The position numbers and the translations under genes were made by a program. A DNA stretch of 13,798 nt. Origin: Acidobacteriota bacterium. Its GTDB lineage: Bacteria; Acidobacteriota; Terriglobia; Terriglobales; Acidobacteriaceae. Every line of letters starts with the position of its first letter. The stretch's first letter is position 1. The stretch covers positions 1 through 13,798 of the forward strand of contig JAKAAZ010000083.1 of the NCBI GenBank assembly GCA_021802085.1. Reading direction: 5' to 3'. Shown piece after piece: positions 1 through 7,304 of this stretch. The notes under the pieces are model-generated. The model was not told the origin of the DNA. It made no database searches and saw only the letters and a program-made list of their open reading frames with translations.

Positions 1-41
1 AAAACGATCAGGCTGCCAAACAGCTTGGTGAACCTCTCCAT
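1..41 (-). CDS. 5' end of an unknown protein gene, cut by the window edge
   Basis: Only 13 complete codons are visible: ATG at 41-39, reading MERFTKLFGSLIV and then a partial codon compatible with F. A strong ribosome-binding site (AAGGGAGG on the minus strand) lies about 6 bases before the ATG, which supports a real start. The peptide begins with a short charged stretch and then turns hydrophobic. That fits a membrane or exported protein, or just a hydrophobic helix. It lies 89 bases downstream of fabF on the same strand, so it may be cotranscribed. The N-terminus vaguely recalls a repeated hypothetical family in Acidobacteria, but this is memory only. I do not assign a function. Confidence 0.55.
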   Translation of the reverse strand, partial: MERFTKLFGSLIV

Positions 42-95
42 CGGTCGCCTCCCTTTGCTCTCGTCGGGATAACAAGATCATCGGACAGGCGACCG
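42..95 (-). promoter_or_regulatory. Inverted repeat enclosing the ribosome-binding site of the left-edge gene
   Basis: CGGTCGCCT at 42-50 and AGGCGACCG at 87-95 are perfect 9-base inverted arms separated by 36 bases. In the minus-strand RNA the second arm ends directly at the start codon at 41 and overlaps the purine-rich ribosome-binding site. Pairing could therefore hide the site. The arms are seen in the sequence; the regulatory role is inferred. Confidence 0.35.
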
Positions 96-130
96 CTGGT
101 TTCAAAATTTCAAATATCTTTGGCTAGCCT

Positions 131-1414
131 TTATTCCGTCCAGCGGCGGAAGATGAGGGAGCCGTTGGTGCCGCCGAAGCCGAAGGAATTCGACAGGGCG
201 ACATCGACCTGTGCCTGGATGGGACGGTTCGGCACATAGTCCAGCGTGCAGGCGGGGTCGGGATCCACCAGGTTCATCGTCGGGGGCAGCATGCCGTGTT
301 GCATGGCCATGACGGTGATGCCAGCCTCCAGGCCGCCGGCGCCGCCGAGCAGGTGACCGGTCATCGATTTGGTCGAGCTGATTTTGAGTTTGTGGCTGGT
401 GGCGTGTTCGCCGAAGACCGTGATGATGGCCGCCGTCTCCAGCGCGTCGCCCAACTGCGTGGACGTGGCATGGGCATTGACGTAGTCGATCTCATGCGGC
501 TGAATTCCCGCGCTGCGGATGGCGTTTCGCATGGCGCGCGCGCAGCCCTCGCCTTCCGGAGCCATGCCGGACATGTGGTAGGCGTCCGCGCTCATGCCAT
601 AGCCGATGATCTCGGCCAGAATTTTTGCACCGCGTGCTTTGGCGTGCTCGAGTTCTTCGAGAATCAGAATGCCCGCGCCTTCGCCGATCACGAAGCCGTC
701 GCGATCTTTGTCGAAGGGGCGGCAGGCGTGGGTGGGATCGCTGTTGCGGGTGGAGAGCGCGCGCATGGCGGCAAACCCGCCGACGCCCATGGGTGTGATG
801 GCGGCTTCCGCTCCGCCGGCGATCATCACATCGGCGTCATCGCGTTCGACCAGGCGATACGCATCGCCAATGGAATGCGCGCTGGTGGTGCAGGCGGTGG
901 CGGTGGCTTCGTTGGGGCCCTTGGCGCCCCAGCGAATACTGACCTGTCCCGCGGCAAGGTTGATGATGGCGGCGGGAATAAAGAATGGCGAGATTTTGCG
1001 GGGACCGCCGGCCAGCATGGCGCTGTGCTCGCGCTCAATGATGTCGAAACCGCCGATGCCGGAGCCGATGTGGACGCCCACCCGCTCGGCGTTTTCCGGC
1101 GTAATTTTCAGTCCTGAAGATTCGAGCGCTTCCTGGGCCGCAGCCAATGCGAAGTGGATGAAGCGCCCCATCTTGCGCGCTTCTTTCTTCTCGATGAAAA
1201 GATGCGGGTCAAAATTTTTGACTTCCGCCGCGAAGGTGACGGAGAAGCCGTGCGTATCGAAGGCCGCGATGGGCGACATGCCGCTTTGGCCTGCCAGCAG
1301 ATTGGTCCATACCTCAGTGGCGGTCTTGCCCACTCCGCAAATCAGGCCAATGCCCGTGACAACTACACGCCGCCTCAAGGCTAAACCGCTGTTCCTGTTG
1401 CCGTTCGCTTGCAA
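131..1414 (-). CDS. fabF: Beta-ketoacyl-ACP synthase II (KAS II, FabF)
   Basis: This cytosolic elongating enzyme of type II fatty acid synthesis condenses malonyl-ACP with acyl-ACP. The 427-residue product is slightly longer than the usual ~412, owing to an N-terminal extension before RRRVVVTGIG. The Cys-His-His triad is visible: C175 in TATACTTSAH, H315 in VNAHATST and H354 in STKSMTGHLLG, with K349 beside the last. The C-terminal glycine-rich loop FGFGGTNGS is at 411-419. H315 is followed by Ala where E. coli has Gly. The start is TTG at 1414, chosen because AGGAGAGGG lies 5 bases before it; no in-frame ATG sits at a better place. It lies 81 bases downstream of acpP on the same strand, the classic acpP-fabF order, so cotranscription is likely. 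FabB-type function is less likely from overall similarity. Confidence 0.96.
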   Translation of the reverse strand: MQANGNRNSGLALRRRVVVTGIGLICGVGKTATEVWTNLLAGQSGMSPIAAFDTHGFSVTFAAEVKNFDPHLFIEKKEARKMGRFIHFALAAAQEALESSGLKITPENAERVGVHIGSGIGGFDIIEREHSAMLAGGPRKISPFFIPAAIINLAAGQVSIRWGAKGPNEATATACTTSAHSIGDAYRLVERDDADVMIAGGAEAAITPMGVGGFAAMRALSTRNSDPTHACRPFDKDRDGFVIGEGAGILILEELEHAKARGAKILAEIIGYGMSADAYHMSGMAPEGEGCARAMRNAIRSAGIQPHEIDYVNAHATSTQLGDALETAAIITVFGEHATSHKLKISSTKSMTGHLLGGAGGLEAGITVMAMQHGMLPPTMNLVDPDPACTLDYVPNRPIQAQVDVALSNSFGFGGTNGSLIFRRWTE

Positions 1415-1427
1415 GCAGCCCTCTCCT

Positions 1428-1453
1428 GCATCCGTTCTCTGGTGAACGGATGC
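1428..1453 (-). promoter_or_regulatory. Perfect 10-bp hairpin abutting the fabF ribosome-binding site
   Basis: GCATCCGTTC at 1428-1437 and GAACGGATGC at 1444-1453 are perfect inverted arms around a 6-base loop. In the acpP-fabF transcript the stem ends immediately before the fabF Shine-Dalgarno, which starts at 1427. It cannot be a normal terminator on this strand because no T-run follows. It may set the acpP-to-fabF expression ratio through RNA processing, stability or translation; that role is inferred. Confidence 0.5.
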
Positions 1454-1495
1454 GCAAACTTTTTTCCGCTGATATGGACCTGCAGGGAAACCGTT

Positions 1496-1738
1496 CTAGT
1501 TGCCGGCCTTACCGTTCTTTTTGATGTAATCGACGGCATCCTGGACGGTCTTGATCTTTTCGGCTTCCTCGTCCGGAATCTCCAGGTCGAATGCCTCTTC
1601 AAACTGCATGACCAGTTCGACGACATCCAGCGAGTCCGCGCCCAGGTCTTCCTGAAACGATGCCGTGGGAGTCACCTCGGCTTCATCGACTTGCAATTGC
1701 TCCACAATAATCTGCTTCACTTTTTCTTCAACGGCCAT
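1496..1738 (-). CDS. acpP: Acyl carrier protein
   Basis: This 80-residue acidic protein carries growing acyl chains on a 4'-phosphopantetheine arm and serves all steps of fatty acid synthesis in the cytosol. The attachment serine is S36 in the GADSLDVVEL motif. Helix I (residues 3-16), the acidic recognition helix II after S36 and the helix IV region ending in DAVDYI are all recognisable. The length is that of the family (77-82). The ATG at 1738 has AGGAG about 6 bases upstream. The gene precedes fabF on the same strand. A candidate promoter with an overlapping palindrome lies at 1918-1957. Confidence 0.97.
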   Translation of the reverse strand: MAVEEKVKQIIVEQLQVDEAEVTPTASFQEDLGADSLDVVELVMQFEEAFDLEIPDEEAEKIKTVQDAVDYIKKNGKAGN

Positions 1739-2053
1739 GTCTTTCTCCTAAATCTTTTGTTTGAACCACAGAATTTTTTGCTCGAGCGCAAAGACCGAAT
1801 TGGCACGACGCAGTCTCAGGTGGAGCGACTGGCACTGGCAATCCGTCTTCGGGCACCTCATTCAGAGTACAGCCAAACCTCAATTGCAGGCACACTGTTC
1901 CCGTGCAAGCTTTTATGCTCGAAATTCGAGTGTACTGACGGCCTGTGCCGGTGTAAAGCGGCGGAAACGGTTTCGGAGCAAAGTCGGTTGGAATCGGCTG
2001 GATTTTTCGCGCCTGCCTCCGGCAAGGTTACAGTAAGGCAGAGGCAAACTGGG
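1739..2053. other. Divergent acpP/rmuC intergenic control region
   Basis: These 315 bases hold no convincing gene. They carry the acpP ribosome-binding site next to 1739, an 8-base palindrome GCTCGAGC at 1780-1787, and a 15-mer at 1859-1873 that is repeated before thyX. They also carry a candidate acpP promoter with a 13-base palindrome at 1918-1957. I found no good promoter for rmuC on the plus strand. An open frame runs through from 1409, but it is antisense to acpP and unlike RmuC before 2054. Confidence 0.6.
1918..1957 (-). promoter_or_regulatory. Candidate acpP promoter with overlapping palindromic operator
   Basis: On the minus strand, TTTACA (1957-1952) and TACACT (1934-1929) are spaced by exactly 17 bases. 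They match the -35 consensus at 5 of 6 positions and the -10 consensus at 4 of 6. The 13-base perfect palindrome CTCGAAATTCGAG (1918-1930) begins inside the -10 element and would cover the transcription start near 1922. This layout is typical of a repressor site. The leader to acpP would be about 180 bases, so a nearer promoter may also exist. The regulator is unknown. Confidence 0.35.
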
Positions 2054-3409
2054 ATGAATATCGTTGCGGTCATGGGGATGGGGATGGTCGGGCTGGCTGT
2101 GGTAGCGTTGCTGGCCGGTTGGTGGCTGGGAAGGACCTCCGCTGGAGCAGCCCTGGCGGCCAGTCAGCAGCTCGGAAAAGACATGGAATCGCGGACCACG
2201 CAACAGGAAGTTGAGATTCAAGGGCTGCGCAAGGAGAAGGCCGCGCTGGAGATGGGAAAAACGCGTTCGGAAGAACAGTTGAAGGCCGCCCAGCAAGCAT
2301 TGGTAGTGCTGGCACAGGCCAGAAATGATTTGGCCGATACGTTTAAAGCGCTGGCTGCCGATGCGCTCCAGAACACGAACAAGCAGTTTCTTGCATTGGC
2401 AACTGAAAAATTTGACGCCAAACAACAGGCCATCGACACCTTGCTGAAGCCCGTGAAAGAGACGCTCGTCAAGTTGGACGAGCAAACGCGGCATCTCGAA
2501 TCCAAGCGGGAAGGCGCTTATAAAGAGCTGGGGCAGCAGCTCTTGCAATTGGATCAAGACCAGAAAAAGCTACAGCAGGCTGCAACTGCATTGTCCTCCG
2601 CGTTGCGGGACACGCGTACCACAGGAAAATGGGGGGAAATTGTGTTGCGCCGCGTGGTGGAGCTGGCAGGAATGACCGAGCACTGCGACTTTACCCAGCA
2701 ACATACGCAGGACGAGAACCGTCCCGACATGATCGTCCACCTGCCCAATGGGCGCAAAATCATCGTGGATGCAAAAACATCCATCAGCAGCTTTCTGGAC
2801 GCCGCCGATGCGCAGGATGAAACCATGCGACAACAGAAGCTCAAAGAGCATGCACGGAACATTCGCGCACATGCACTTGGCTTGGCCAAGCGGCGATATG
2901 AAAAAACATTTGAGGACGCGATCGATTTGACGGTCTGTTTTATCCCGGGCGATGTCTACTATTACGCAGCACTGCAAGTCGATCCTGGACTGTTTGAAGT
3001 CGCCGCAAACGAGAAGATCATCTTTGCCACGCCGACCACATTGATCGCATTGTTAAAGGCCGCTGCATTCGGCTGGCAGCAGGATTCCTCACGCCGCGAG
3101 GCAAAGGAAATCCTCAAACAAGCGCAGGCCGTATATGACAGGCTGACCACGGCCGCAGGCCATCTGGCAGGGCTGGGGGGCAATCTAAACAAGAGCGTCG
3201 AAAGCTACGATAAACTGATTGGCTCCCTGGAGCGCAATGTATTTCCTGCCGCGCGCCGCATGAAGGAATTGGGGATCGGCGGGGAGGAATTGCCGTCGCT
3301 TGCGCCGCTTGATAAGACAACACGGCAATTGCAGGCGCAAGATTGGCAGGCACAGGATCATTCGGAAGGTCTTTCCCTGGCGGCTGCGGAAGAGGCATCT
3401 GAGGAGTAA
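2054..3409 (+). CDS. rmuC: DNA recombination protein RmuC
   Basis: This 451-residue protein belongs to the RmuC family, which limits recombination at inverted repeats and is thought to act as a nuclease. One N-terminal membrane helix (about 5-26) is followed by a long coiled coil (about 40-185). The conserved RmuC domain then runs from GKWGEIVLRR (191-200) through RPDMIV, IIVDAK and FIPGD to YDKLIGSLE. D225 and the D239-x-K241 triplet fit a PD-(D/E)xK nuclease core. The ATG at 2054 was chosen because it begins the membrane helix; its ribosome-binding site is weak (an AGAGG-like stretch about 12 bases away). The frame is open upstream, but that part is antisense to acpP. The stop overlaps the next start by one base (TAATG), suggesting translational coupling to the transporter gene. 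Confidence 0.92.
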   Translation: MNIVAVMGMGMVGLAVVALLAGWWLGRTSAGAALAASQQLGKDMESRTTQQEVEIQGLRKEKAALEMGKTRSEEQLKAAQQALVVLAQARNDLADTFKALAADALQNTNKQFLALATEKFDAKQQAIDTLLKPVKETLVKLDEQTRHLESKREGAYKELGQQLLQLDQDQKKLQQAATALSSALRDTRTTGKWGEIVLRRVVELAGMTEHCDFTQQHTQDENRPDMIVHLPNGRKIIVDAKTSISSFLDAADAQDETMRQQKLKEHARNIRAHALGLAKRRYEKTFEDAIDLTVCFIPGDVYYYAALQVDPGLFEVAANEKIIFATPTTLIALLKAAAFGWQQDSSRREAKEILKQAQAVYDRLTTAAGHLAGLGGNLNKSVESYDKLIGSLERNVFPAARRMKELGIGGEELPSLAPLDKTTRQLQAQDWQAQDHSEGLSLAAAEEASEE

Positions 3410-4098
3410 TGCGGAGTAAGGAACGTCATCGCATTGGGCGGGTGGGTTGGCTGCGGGCGGCGGTGCTGGGAGCGAATGACGGCATCCTGTCGACGGCAAG
3501 CCTGGTGCTGGGCGTGGCGACATCGCACGCGACGCACAGCAGCGTCATCATCGCGGGGACTGCCGGCCTGATGGCCGGAGCCATGTCGATGGCCGCGGGG
3601 GAATATGTCTCTGTCCACTCCCAGGCAGATACCGAGCGCGCAGAGTTGGAGTTGGAGCGCGCGGAGCTGAAAATCGACAACAAGGGCGAGCATAAGGAAC
3701 TGGCGGCGATCTACGTGGAGCGTGGCCTGGATGCCTCGCTGGCGAAGCAGGTCGCGCAGCGGTTGATGGCGCACAACGCGCTGGAAGCACATGCTCGCGA
3801 TGAGCTGGGCATTACCACAACGAATGCGCCTCATCCGATTCAGGCGGCCCTCGCCTCGGCTGCAAGCTTCGCCGTGGGAGCGGCGCTCCCTTTGGGCGTT
3901 GCCGCCATGGCGCCGGGCGCAGAGCTGCTGTATCTGGTGGCCGGGACTTCACTCGTTTTTCTCGCCGGATTGGGTGCGTTGGCGGCTCGCGTGGGTGGAG
4001 CGAAGGTGTTGGCGGGCGCGCTGCGAGTGACATTCTGGGGAGCGCTCGCGATGGCAGTCACCGCGGGCGTCGGCGCGTTGTTTGCAGCGGTTGGATAG
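3409..4098 (+). CDS. VIT1/CCC1-family iron/manganese transporter
   Basis: The 229-residue membrane protein fits the VIT family, which moves Fe2+ or Mn2+ out of the cytosol. Five hydrophobic segments are seen at about 16-37, 46-68, 148-168, 173-193 and 205-226. Family signatures are present: GANDGILST with D24 in the first helix, and GAMSMAAGEYVSVHSQAD at the end of the second with M60/M61-type metal ligands. The cytosolic loop between helices 2 and 3 is rich in glutamate (E76, E79, E81, E83, E86, E94, E97, E104), as expected for the metal-binding domain. The ATG at 3409 overlaps the rmuC stop by one base; GAGGAG sits only 2 bases ahead, so coupling probably matters. It converges with folP, leaving 5 bases between the stops. 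The metal cannot be decided from sequence alone. Confidence 0.88.
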   Translation: MRSKERHRIGRVGWLRAAVLGANDGILSTASLVLGVATSHATHSSVIIAGTAGLMAGAMSMAAGEYVSVHSQADTERAELELERAELKIDNKGEHKELAAIYVERGLDASLAKQVAQRLMAHNALEAHARDELGITTTNAPHPIQAALASAASFAVGAALPLGVAAMAPGAELLYLVAGTSLVFLAGLGALAARVGGAKVLAGALRVTFWGALAMAVTAGVGALFAAVG

Positions 4099-4103
4099 GT
4101 GAA

Positions 4104-5000
4104 TCAAGCTAGCGAATCGTCGCGTATAGCGTCGGCGATGGCAATGGCTTCTCGCGCGGCCTGGACACTGTGAACGCGGACCAGGTGCGCTCCAGCGAGC
4201 ACGGCGGCTGTGATGGCGGCGAGGGTGGCGTTGTCGCGCTGGCCGGGTGGGACATCGCGGCCGCAAGTTGAGGCCAGCGTTTTGCCAAGAAAACTCTTGC
4301 GCGAGGGGCCTGCCAGCAGGGGATAGCCCAGCGCGTGCAATTCTTCAAAGTGCGCCAGCAAAGGATAGTTTTCATCCAGCGATTTGCCGAAGCCGAAGCC
4401 GGGATCGAGCACGATGGCGGCCCGTTGGACGCCTGCGGCCAGAGCGGCGCGGGAACGCTCTTCCAACTCGCGCAACACGAGTGGGACCACTTCGTTGTGA
4501 GGCAGCGGAGGTTGCGCGCGCCACTCGCTGCCGCGACCGCGCGTATGCATCAGGATTACGCCGCAGCCCAGTTCTGCGCAGGTGGCAGCCATCGCTGGGT
4601 CCCACAGAAATCCGCTGACGTCGTTGACAATTTCCGCGCCTGCGGTGACGGCGGCACGCGCGGTTTCGGCCTTATAGGTATCGATGGAAAGGACCGTTCC
4701 AGGGCGTTCTTGCTGGATGGTTTCGATAACGGGCAGCACGCGGTCGAGCTCTTCCTGCGCGGAGACGGACGGTCGCGCGCCGGGCCGCGTCGATTCGCCG
4801 CCAAGGTCGAGGATGTCCGCGCCTTCATCGAGCAATTGCATGGCATGTTCCACCGCTTGGGCTGTAGAGAAGAATTTGCCGCCGTCGGAAAACGAGTCCG
4901 GGGTGACGTTGACAACGCCGATCAGCATTGTCCGGTCGCCGAGTGAGAGTGAGCGCGACTGCAGGTTCCAGCGAAAATGGGGACGAGGCGCGGCAGGCAT
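4104..5000 (-). CDS. folP: Dihydropteroate synthase
   Basis: This cytosolic TIM-barrel enzyme joins 6-hydroxymethyl-dihydropterin pyrophosphate with p-aminobenzoate in folate synthesis. The 298 residues show the signatures in order: NVTPDSFSDGG (31-41), GGESTRPGA (67-75), SIDTYKAETA (105-114), NDVSG (126-130), MHTRG (151-155), DPGFGFGKS (199-207) and GPSRKSFLG (231-239). The closing motif reads RVHSV (275-279), where the family usually has RVHDV. The ATG at 5000 gives an N-terminal extension of about 20 residues before LSLGDRTMLIGVVN; its ribosome-binding site is poor and the start could be further in. The gene diverges from dacB across 89 bases and converges on the transporter. Confidence 0.95.
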   Translation of the reverse strand: MPAAPRPHFRWNLQSRSLSLGDRTMLIGVVNVTPDSFSDGGKFFSTAQAVEHAMQLLDEGADILDLGGESTRPGARPSVSAQEELDRVLPVIETIQQERPGTVLSIDTYKAETARAAVTAGAEIVNDVSGFLWDPAMAATCAELGCGVILMHTRGRGSEWRAQPPLPHNEVVPLVLRELEERSRAALAAGVQRAAIVLDPGFGFGKSLDENYPLLAHFEELHALGYPLLAGPSRKSFLGKTLASTCGRDVPPGQRDNATLAAITAAVLAGAHLVRVHSVQAAREAIAIADAIRDDSLA

Positions 5001-5089
5001 ACCCTGATTCTAGAGCGGATTCTTTCCTGCGATGCGGAGCGCAACAGGCGGCGAAACAGAGCGAGGTCCACATAACTTTGACGGATGAA

Positions 5090-6730
5090 ATGTTACACTC
5101 GCGGCCAGCGATGCGATCCATTTTCCGCAGCATTGTTTTGATCTCGCTTGTCATCGCGTTTTCGTTGACGGGGTTGGGTGCGCATCGGCATCGTCCCGTT
5201 GCGAGGGTGACGGGTCCACGCGAGCTCGCACGCGCCATCGACGCGTTGCTAACTGCTCCTGAGGCGGCGCAGGCGCACTGGGGCATCTCGGTCACGACGC
5301 TGGACGGACGGTTGGTTTATGAAAAGAACGATGCCGAGCTGTTTGCTCCGGCATCGAATGCCAAGCTGTTCACCACGACGGCCGCGCTCGCATTGTTCGG
5401 ACCGAAGGCGACCATCGAGACGCGTGTGATTGCCGCAGGCGCGCCGGACGCGCAGGGAACAGTTCGCGGAGACGTGACGCTGGTCGGCGCGGGAGATGCG
5501 AGCATGTCGGGCCGGGAATATCCCTACAACGGGACGACGGAGCGGCCGAATCCTCCCCTCAGCGCATTGGAGGGTCTGGCGGATGAGCTGCAACGGCGCG
5601 GCGTGCGGCGGGTGGAAGGCAATATTGTCGGGGACGATACGGCGTTTCCATGGGAACCGTATGGGGCGGGCTGGGGCTGGGACGATCTGCAATGGAGTTT
5701 TGGCGCGCCAGTTTCCGCTTTGACTGTGAATGATAACGTCGTGTATCTGGCGATCATGCCGGGGGCCCGACCGGGCGATCCCGCGACGGTTGCATGGAAC
5801 CCCGATGTCGCCGGTTCCTATTACTCGGTTGAGAATTCGGCGCGTACCTCGACGGCGGGGTCGCAGCCATCGCTGGGAGTGGACAGGGCGCCTGGCTCAA
5901 AGCAGGTCCGCATCTTCGGCACACTGCCCGCGGGCGAGCCGCCCAAACATTTGGCGCTGGCGATCCAGGACCCGGCGGAATTTGCCGCGCTCGCATTTCG
6001 CCAGATGCTGGAGGCGCGCGGCATTGCCGTTACAGGGGAGGCCGTCGCGCATCACCGCGAATCGGCGGACACGGCCATTTATGAACAAAGCGTTCTGCGG
6101 CCCCTGGTGCTGCCAGATTCGCGGGACACGGCGGAGTCGATCCAGATTGCGCCGCCGCTGCCGGCTGGCGCGGTGGTGCTGGCTTCGCGCACCTCGGTCC
6201 CAATGCTGGAAGACCTGACGGTGACCAACAAAGTGAGCCAGAATTTGCACGCGGAAATCTTGCTGCGTTTGCTGGGACAGCGTTTTGGCACAGATGGCTC
6301 CATTGTCGAAGGCGCGCGGGTAGTGCGCGCATTTATGCGCCGAGCGGGGGTTCAACCGCAGGATTTTTTCTTCTATGACGGCTCCGGTCTTTCGCCGGAG
6401 GACCGCGTGACGCCGCGCGCCATGACTACGTTGTTGCGCTATGCGGCGTCGCAGCCCTGGAGCGAGGAATTTCGCGGCACGCTGCCGATTGGCGGCGTCG
6501 ATGGTTCGCTGTCGGACCGATTTACGCGCGCTCCCTTGCGCGACCACGTTTTTGCCAAAACGGGCACGCTGGACGAAGTGAACGCGTTGAGCGGCTACGT
6601 GACGGAAAGAAATGGACGCACGCTGGTATTTTCCATTTTGTGCAATGGACATTTGCCGGAGGCGAAAGGCATCCCCCGGACGATCGATGCGATTGTGGCC
6701 GCGGCGACTGGGGCGGATTCGGTGCGATGA
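5090..6730 (+). CDS. dacB: D-alanyl-D-alanine carboxypeptidase/endopeptidase, PBP4 class (peptidase S13)
   Basis: This periplasmic penicillin-binding enzyme trims or cleaves peptidoglycan peptides. The 546-residue product starts with a signal peptide (hydrophobic core about 12-28). All three serine-active-site motifs are present: SxxK as S89-NA-K92 in FAPASNAKLF, SxN as S383-Q-N385 in KVSQNLHAE, and KTG at 490-492 in FAKTGTLDEV. DGSGLS (430-435) and GGVDGSLSDR are also family-like. The long insert between SxxK and SxN is typical of PBP4. I chose ATG 5090, with a weak GGA 4 bases ahead. ATG 5111, which begins MRSIFRSIVL, is the alternative and gives a neater signal peptide. The frame stays open back to 4928, but that part overlaps folP antisense. 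Confidence 0.93.
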   Translation: MLHSRPAMRSIFRSIVLISLVIAFSLTGLGAHRHRPVARVTGPRELARAIDALLTAPEAAQAHWGISVTTLDGRLVYEKNDAELFAPASNAKLFTTTAALALFGPKATIETRVIAAGAPDAQGTVRGDVTLVGAGDASMSGREYPYNGTTERPNPPLSALEGLADELQRRGVRRVEGNIVGDDTAFPWEPYGAGWGWDDLQWSFGAPVSALTVNDNVVYLAIMPGARPGDPATVAWNPDVAGSYYSVENSARTSTAGSQPSLGVDRAPGSKQVRIFGTLPAGEPPKHLALAIQDPAEFAALAFRQMLEARGIAVTGEAVAHHRESADTAIYEQSVLRPLVLPDSRDTAESIQIAPPLPAGAVVLASRTSVPMLEDLTVTNKVSQNLHAEILLRLLGQRFGTDGSIVEGARVVRAFMRRAGVQPQDFFFYDGSGLSPEDRVTPRAMTTLLRYAASQPWSEEFRGTLPIGGVDGSLSDRFTRAPLRDHVFAKTGTLDEVNALSGYVTERNGRTLVFSILCNGHLPEAKGIPRTIDAIVAAATGADSVR

Positions 6731-6796
6731 TAAACAGTAAGCTTTCGATTGCGCGTTGTTGCAAACGGCAGACGAGTTTCTGTTAAGGAGGACACC

Positions 6797-7234
6797 ATGT
6801 CTGAAAGAAAACAGCAGACCTACGCGAATCATGCGCGCTTCGATCCGTGGTTTCATTTTTTTCTGGCGCCGGTGCTGTTGATTACGCTGGTCGCGATAGT
6901 TGTGCAGCTGGTTCGGCATCCAAATCCAGGCAGCGCGTGGCATGTCGTGGTGGCGCTGGCGCTGGTTGTTTTGGCTGTGAAAGCGCGGACCTATGCATTG
7001 AAGGCGCAGGACCGCGTGATTCGCCTGGAAGAGCGGTTGCGGCTGGCCGCGCTGCTGCCGGAGCCGTTACGCGCCCGCATCTGGGAGTTGGAGACACGTC
7101 AGTTGATTGGGCTGCGCTTTGCCTCCGACGCCGAGATTCCGGCGCTGGTGGAGCGCGCATTGAACGAAAAGCTGACGGAGAAGCAGATCAAACAGGTCAT
7201 CCAGGTGTGGCGACCGGATTATCATCGCGTTTGA
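6797..7234 (+). CDS. DUF6526 family membrane protein
   Basis: The 145-residue protein has two transmembrane helices (about 19-39 and 46-62) followed by a charged cytosolic tail of about 80 residues with predicted helices (RLEERLRLAALL, LTEKQIKQVIQ). The N-terminal QTYANHARFDP motif just before the first helix, and the overall plan, match what I know as DUF6526. Its function is unknown. A very good ribosome-binding site, AAGGAGGA, sits about 4 bases before the ATG. The gene lies 66 bases after dacB and 70 bases before the cytochrome c gene on the same strand. The family name is from memory and could be wrong; the topology is directly visible. Confidence 0.82.
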   Translation: MSERKQQTYANHARFDPWFHFFLAPVLLITLVAIVVQLVRHPNPGSAWHVVVALALVVLAVKARTYALKAQDRVIRLEERLRLAALLPEPLRARIWELETRQLIGLRFASDAEIPALVERALNEKLTEKQIKQVIQVWRPDYHRV

Positions 7235-7304
7235 GATGAGACGCAGCCGCCCGGAATGCAGTTCTGGAATGCGTGGCAGCTCTATATTGTTTCCACGGAG
7301 GAGG

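Noticed and set aside
296..1445. Long plus-strand frames (296-1117 and 606-1445) opposite fabF
   Set aside because: They are antisense frames kept open by high GC, with odd composition (Gly/Ala/Asp- or Arg/Ser/Pro-rich), while the fabF frame carries all catalytic motifs.
1428..1465. Hairpin plus T-run at 1460-1465 as a plus-strand terminator
   Set aside because: It has terminator form on the plus strand, but no plus-strand gene ends here. Both flanking genes are on minus, where no T-run follows the stem.
1409..2053. N-terminal extension of the rmuC reading frame
   Set aside because: It is antisense to acpP and crosses its promoter region. The RmuC membrane helix begins at ATG 2054, and the extension looks unlike any RmuC.
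4335..4946. 203-codon plus-strand frame opposite folP
   Set aside because: folP on the other strand is unmistakable, and this frame has no recognisable domain or start signal.
4928..5089. N-terminal extension of the dacB frame
   Set aside because: It overlaps folP in antisense and would place the signal peptide internally; exported PBP4 proteins start with it.
5897..6943. 348-codon minus-strand frame opposite dacB
   Set aside because: It is Arg/Gln/His-rich antisense sequence. dacB on the plus strand has SxxK, SxN and KTG motifs in order.
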